Shown: in pieces, positions 41,317-42,589 of the stretch | Numbering within the stretch: position 1 is the first letter of the stretch | How the letters are laid out: every line of letters starts with the position of its first letter | From: Verrucomicrobiota bacterium | GTDB taxonomy: Bacteria > Verrucomicrobiota > Verrucomicrobiia > Opitutales > Opitutaceae | Reading direction: 5' to 3' | Length of the DNA stretch: 42,589 nt | Assembly (NCBI GenBank): GCA_016871595.1 | Contig: VHCY01000012.1 | Span: forward strand, 1 to 42,589 | Notes under the pieces: model-generated | The model's input: the letters and a program-made list of their open reading frames with translations, nothing else | What the model was told of the DNA's origin: nothing | Databases searched by the model: none | Program-made: the position numbers and the translations under genes

Positions 41317-42589
41317 ATGAGAAAACTGACCATCGCGGCCTTGCGCTGCGTGCTGGCGGGTTCCGCGGGCGCCAGCGTCGTCTGGGCCCAGACCGTGACC
41401 CCCGCGAAGAAGGAAGACGCCCCGATCAAGCTCGAGAAGTTCGAGGTCACGGGCTCGCACATCAAGCGCGCCGAGACCGAGGGCCCGTCCCCGATCAAGA
41501 TCATCAACCGCGCCGACATCGAGGTTTCCGGCCGGACCAACCTCACCGACCTCCTCCGGGAGCTCCCCGAGGGCGGCCAGATCGGCATCAATGAGGCCGG
41601 CACGATCACCGCGGTCCGCGGCTCCACCGCCCTCGACCTCCGTGGCCTCGGCGCCAACAACACCCTGGTCATCGTCAACGGCCGCCGCGTCGCCCCCACG
41701 GGCAACAACTCCGGCGGCACGGTGTTCGTCGACCTCAACCGCTTCCCGATCGCGATGGTCGAGCGCGTCGAGGTCCTCAAGGACGGCGCCTCCGCCATCT
41801 ACGGCGCGGACGCCACCGCGGGCGTGGTCAACGTCATCCTGCGCAAGGACTACTCCGGCGCCGAGGTCGGCGTGAGCTACGGCAACTCGTTCAAGACGGA
41901 CGTCGCGGAGAAGACCTACTCCTTCTTCGGCGGCGCCGCCAGCGGCAAGGCCAGCGCCACCGTCGGCATCACCTGGTTCGAGCGCGCCGCGCTGCGCGCC
42001 TCCGACACCTCGTTCGCCAACAACGCCGACCTCTCGGCCCGCTTCGCGGCCCGGGGCCCGGCCTACGCCGACAACGTCGCCGCCGGCGCCTTCGACCTGC
42101 GCTCCGGCACCGGCCCGCAGGCCCGCATCGGCCTGACCGGCGCCGCCGCCGGCCAGGTCAACGGCGTCAACGGCGTGAACATCCCCGGCCTCGCCGCGGG
42201 CACCGCCATCACCCGCCTGCCCGGCACCGGTGGCGTTGTCGCCGGCACCCTGGCCTCGGCCTCGCCCAACTTCGCCAGCGCGAACCGCAGCCCCACCGGC
42301 GGCGCCTTCAGCGCGGCCGGCGCGGCCACGTTCGAGCCCCAGCGCCTTGTCCCCCAGGGCAGCCCCTCGAACTTGTACAACTTCCAGGAGTTCGTCTGGC
42401 TCACCCCCTCGACCGAGCGCCTCGGCATCAACACCACGTTCCGGTATGATGTGACCAAGGACGTGGCCTTCTACGTCGAGACCGCCTACCAGCAGAACAA
42501 GTCCCACATCGAGCTCGCGCCCTCGCCGATCTCCACCGCGGGTGACAACAACATCATCGTCCCGAAGACCAACTACTGGAACCCCTTCG
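41317..42589 (+). CDS. TonB-dependent outer-membrane receptor (N-terminal part)
   Basis: The first 424 residues are visible and the frame is open at the right edge. A signal peptide ends near AWAQ-type sequence (VVWAQ, about 25). A TonB-box region follows (KLEKFEVTGSHIKRAE, 38-53), the wording common in Opitutaceae receptors. The plug domain (about 55-178) contains GRTNLTDLLRELPEGGQIGI, ALDLRGLGANNTLVIVNGRR, MVERVEVLKDGASAIYG and ADATAGVVNVILRKDYSG. From about 180 the barrel strands begin (GAEVGVSYGNSFKTDVAEKT). It would import a large or scarce nutrient using TonB energy. Its substrate is unknown, but the divergent S9 peptidase hints at peptides. The start is the ATG at 41317. Confidence 0.93.
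   Translation, partial: MRKLTIAALRCVLAGSAGASVVWAQTVTPAKKEDAPIKLEKFEVTGSHIKRAETEGPSPIKIINRADIEVSGRTNLTDLLRELPEGGQIGINEAGTITAVRGSTALDLRGLGANNTLVIVNGRRVAPTGNNSGGTVFVDLNRFPIAMVERVEVLKDGASAIYGADATAGVVNVILRKDYSGAEVGVSYGNSFKTDVAEKTYSFFGGAASGKASATVGITWFERAALRASDTSFANNADLSARFAARGPAYADNVAAGAFDLRSGTGPQARIGLTGAAAGQVNGVNGVNIPGLAAGTAITRLPGTGGVVAGTLASASPNFASANRSPTGGAFSAAGAATFEPQRLVPQGSPSNLYNFQEFVWLTPSTERLGINTTFRYDVTKDVAFYVETAYQQNKSHIELAPSPISTAGDNNIIVPKTNYWNPF

Noticed and set aside
41158-42507. Upstream extension of the S9 peptidase frame by 450 codons
   Set aside because: The extension is antisense to the TonB-dependent receptor; the signal peptide starts at 41157.
1-42589. Search by eye for tRNA, rRNA, riboswitch or small RNA genes
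   Set aside because: No cloverleaf, rRNA-like or recognisable riboswitch sequence was found in the few non-coding gaps; a covariance-model scan would be needed to exclude small RNAs.

Overview
The window is uniformly GC-rich bacterial chromosome, densely coding, with no rRNA, tRNA, insertion sequence, phage gene or CRISPR array that I can see. Several features point to Verrucomicrobiota, most likely the Opitutaceae: TonB-dependent receptors with the KLEKFEVTGSxI-type N-terminus, a secreted protein ending in the repeat family typical of that phylum, PhoH/PgpH/YbeY clustering, and start codons preceded by pyrimidine-rich sequence instead of Shine-Dalgarno motifs. The assignment is inference.

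Layout. 1-174 is the start of an exported carboxypeptidase-regulatory-like/TonB receptor-type gene running off the left edge. 477-5138 (minus) holds the conserved trio of circularly permuted ATP-grasp, alpha-E and transglutaminase-like proteins, followed by an RpiB-like isomerase and a metallo-hydrolase. 5266-8049 is a large secreted multidomain protein. 8087-16301 (minus) is an information-processing block: RecB-nuclease/XPD-helicase fusion with a RecO-like partner, a DUF502 membrane protein, ybeY, a PgpH-type c-di-AMP phosphodiesterase, phoH and a HIT protein. 16444-22805 (plus) carries purD, an exported protein, a low-molecular-weight tyrosine phosphatase, glyA, an MFS transporter and a PDZ aspartyl-protease lipoprotein. 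23370-25358 (plus) makes GDP-L-fucose (gmd, fcl). 25381-27606 (minus) has a NamZ-like muramidase lipoprotein and an SDR.

The most distinctive segment is 27654-38927: ten minus-strand genes separated by 2-23 bp. In transcription order they are a membrane-anchored tandem substrate-binding protein, a STAS protein fused to a ~275-residue domain I do not recognise, an ABC permease, an ABC ATPase, an RsbW-like kinase, a STAS anti-anti-sigma factor, a GPP34 (GOLPH3-family) protein, a single-domain response regulator, a DHp-like/REC/SpoIIE phosphatase and a Cache-PAS hybrid histidine kinase with two receiver domains. This joins a TrpXYZ-like uptake system, a two-component phosphorelay, a complete partner-switching module and a phosphoinositide-binding-type protein in one putative transcription unit, with no sigma factor in the window. 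I regard it as the best candidate for an undescribed system: a transport-coupled partner switch whose output may be membrane or envelope physiology.

The right end has a secreted S9 peptidase (39061-41157) divergent from a TonB-dependent receptor (41317 onward) that is cut by the window edge.
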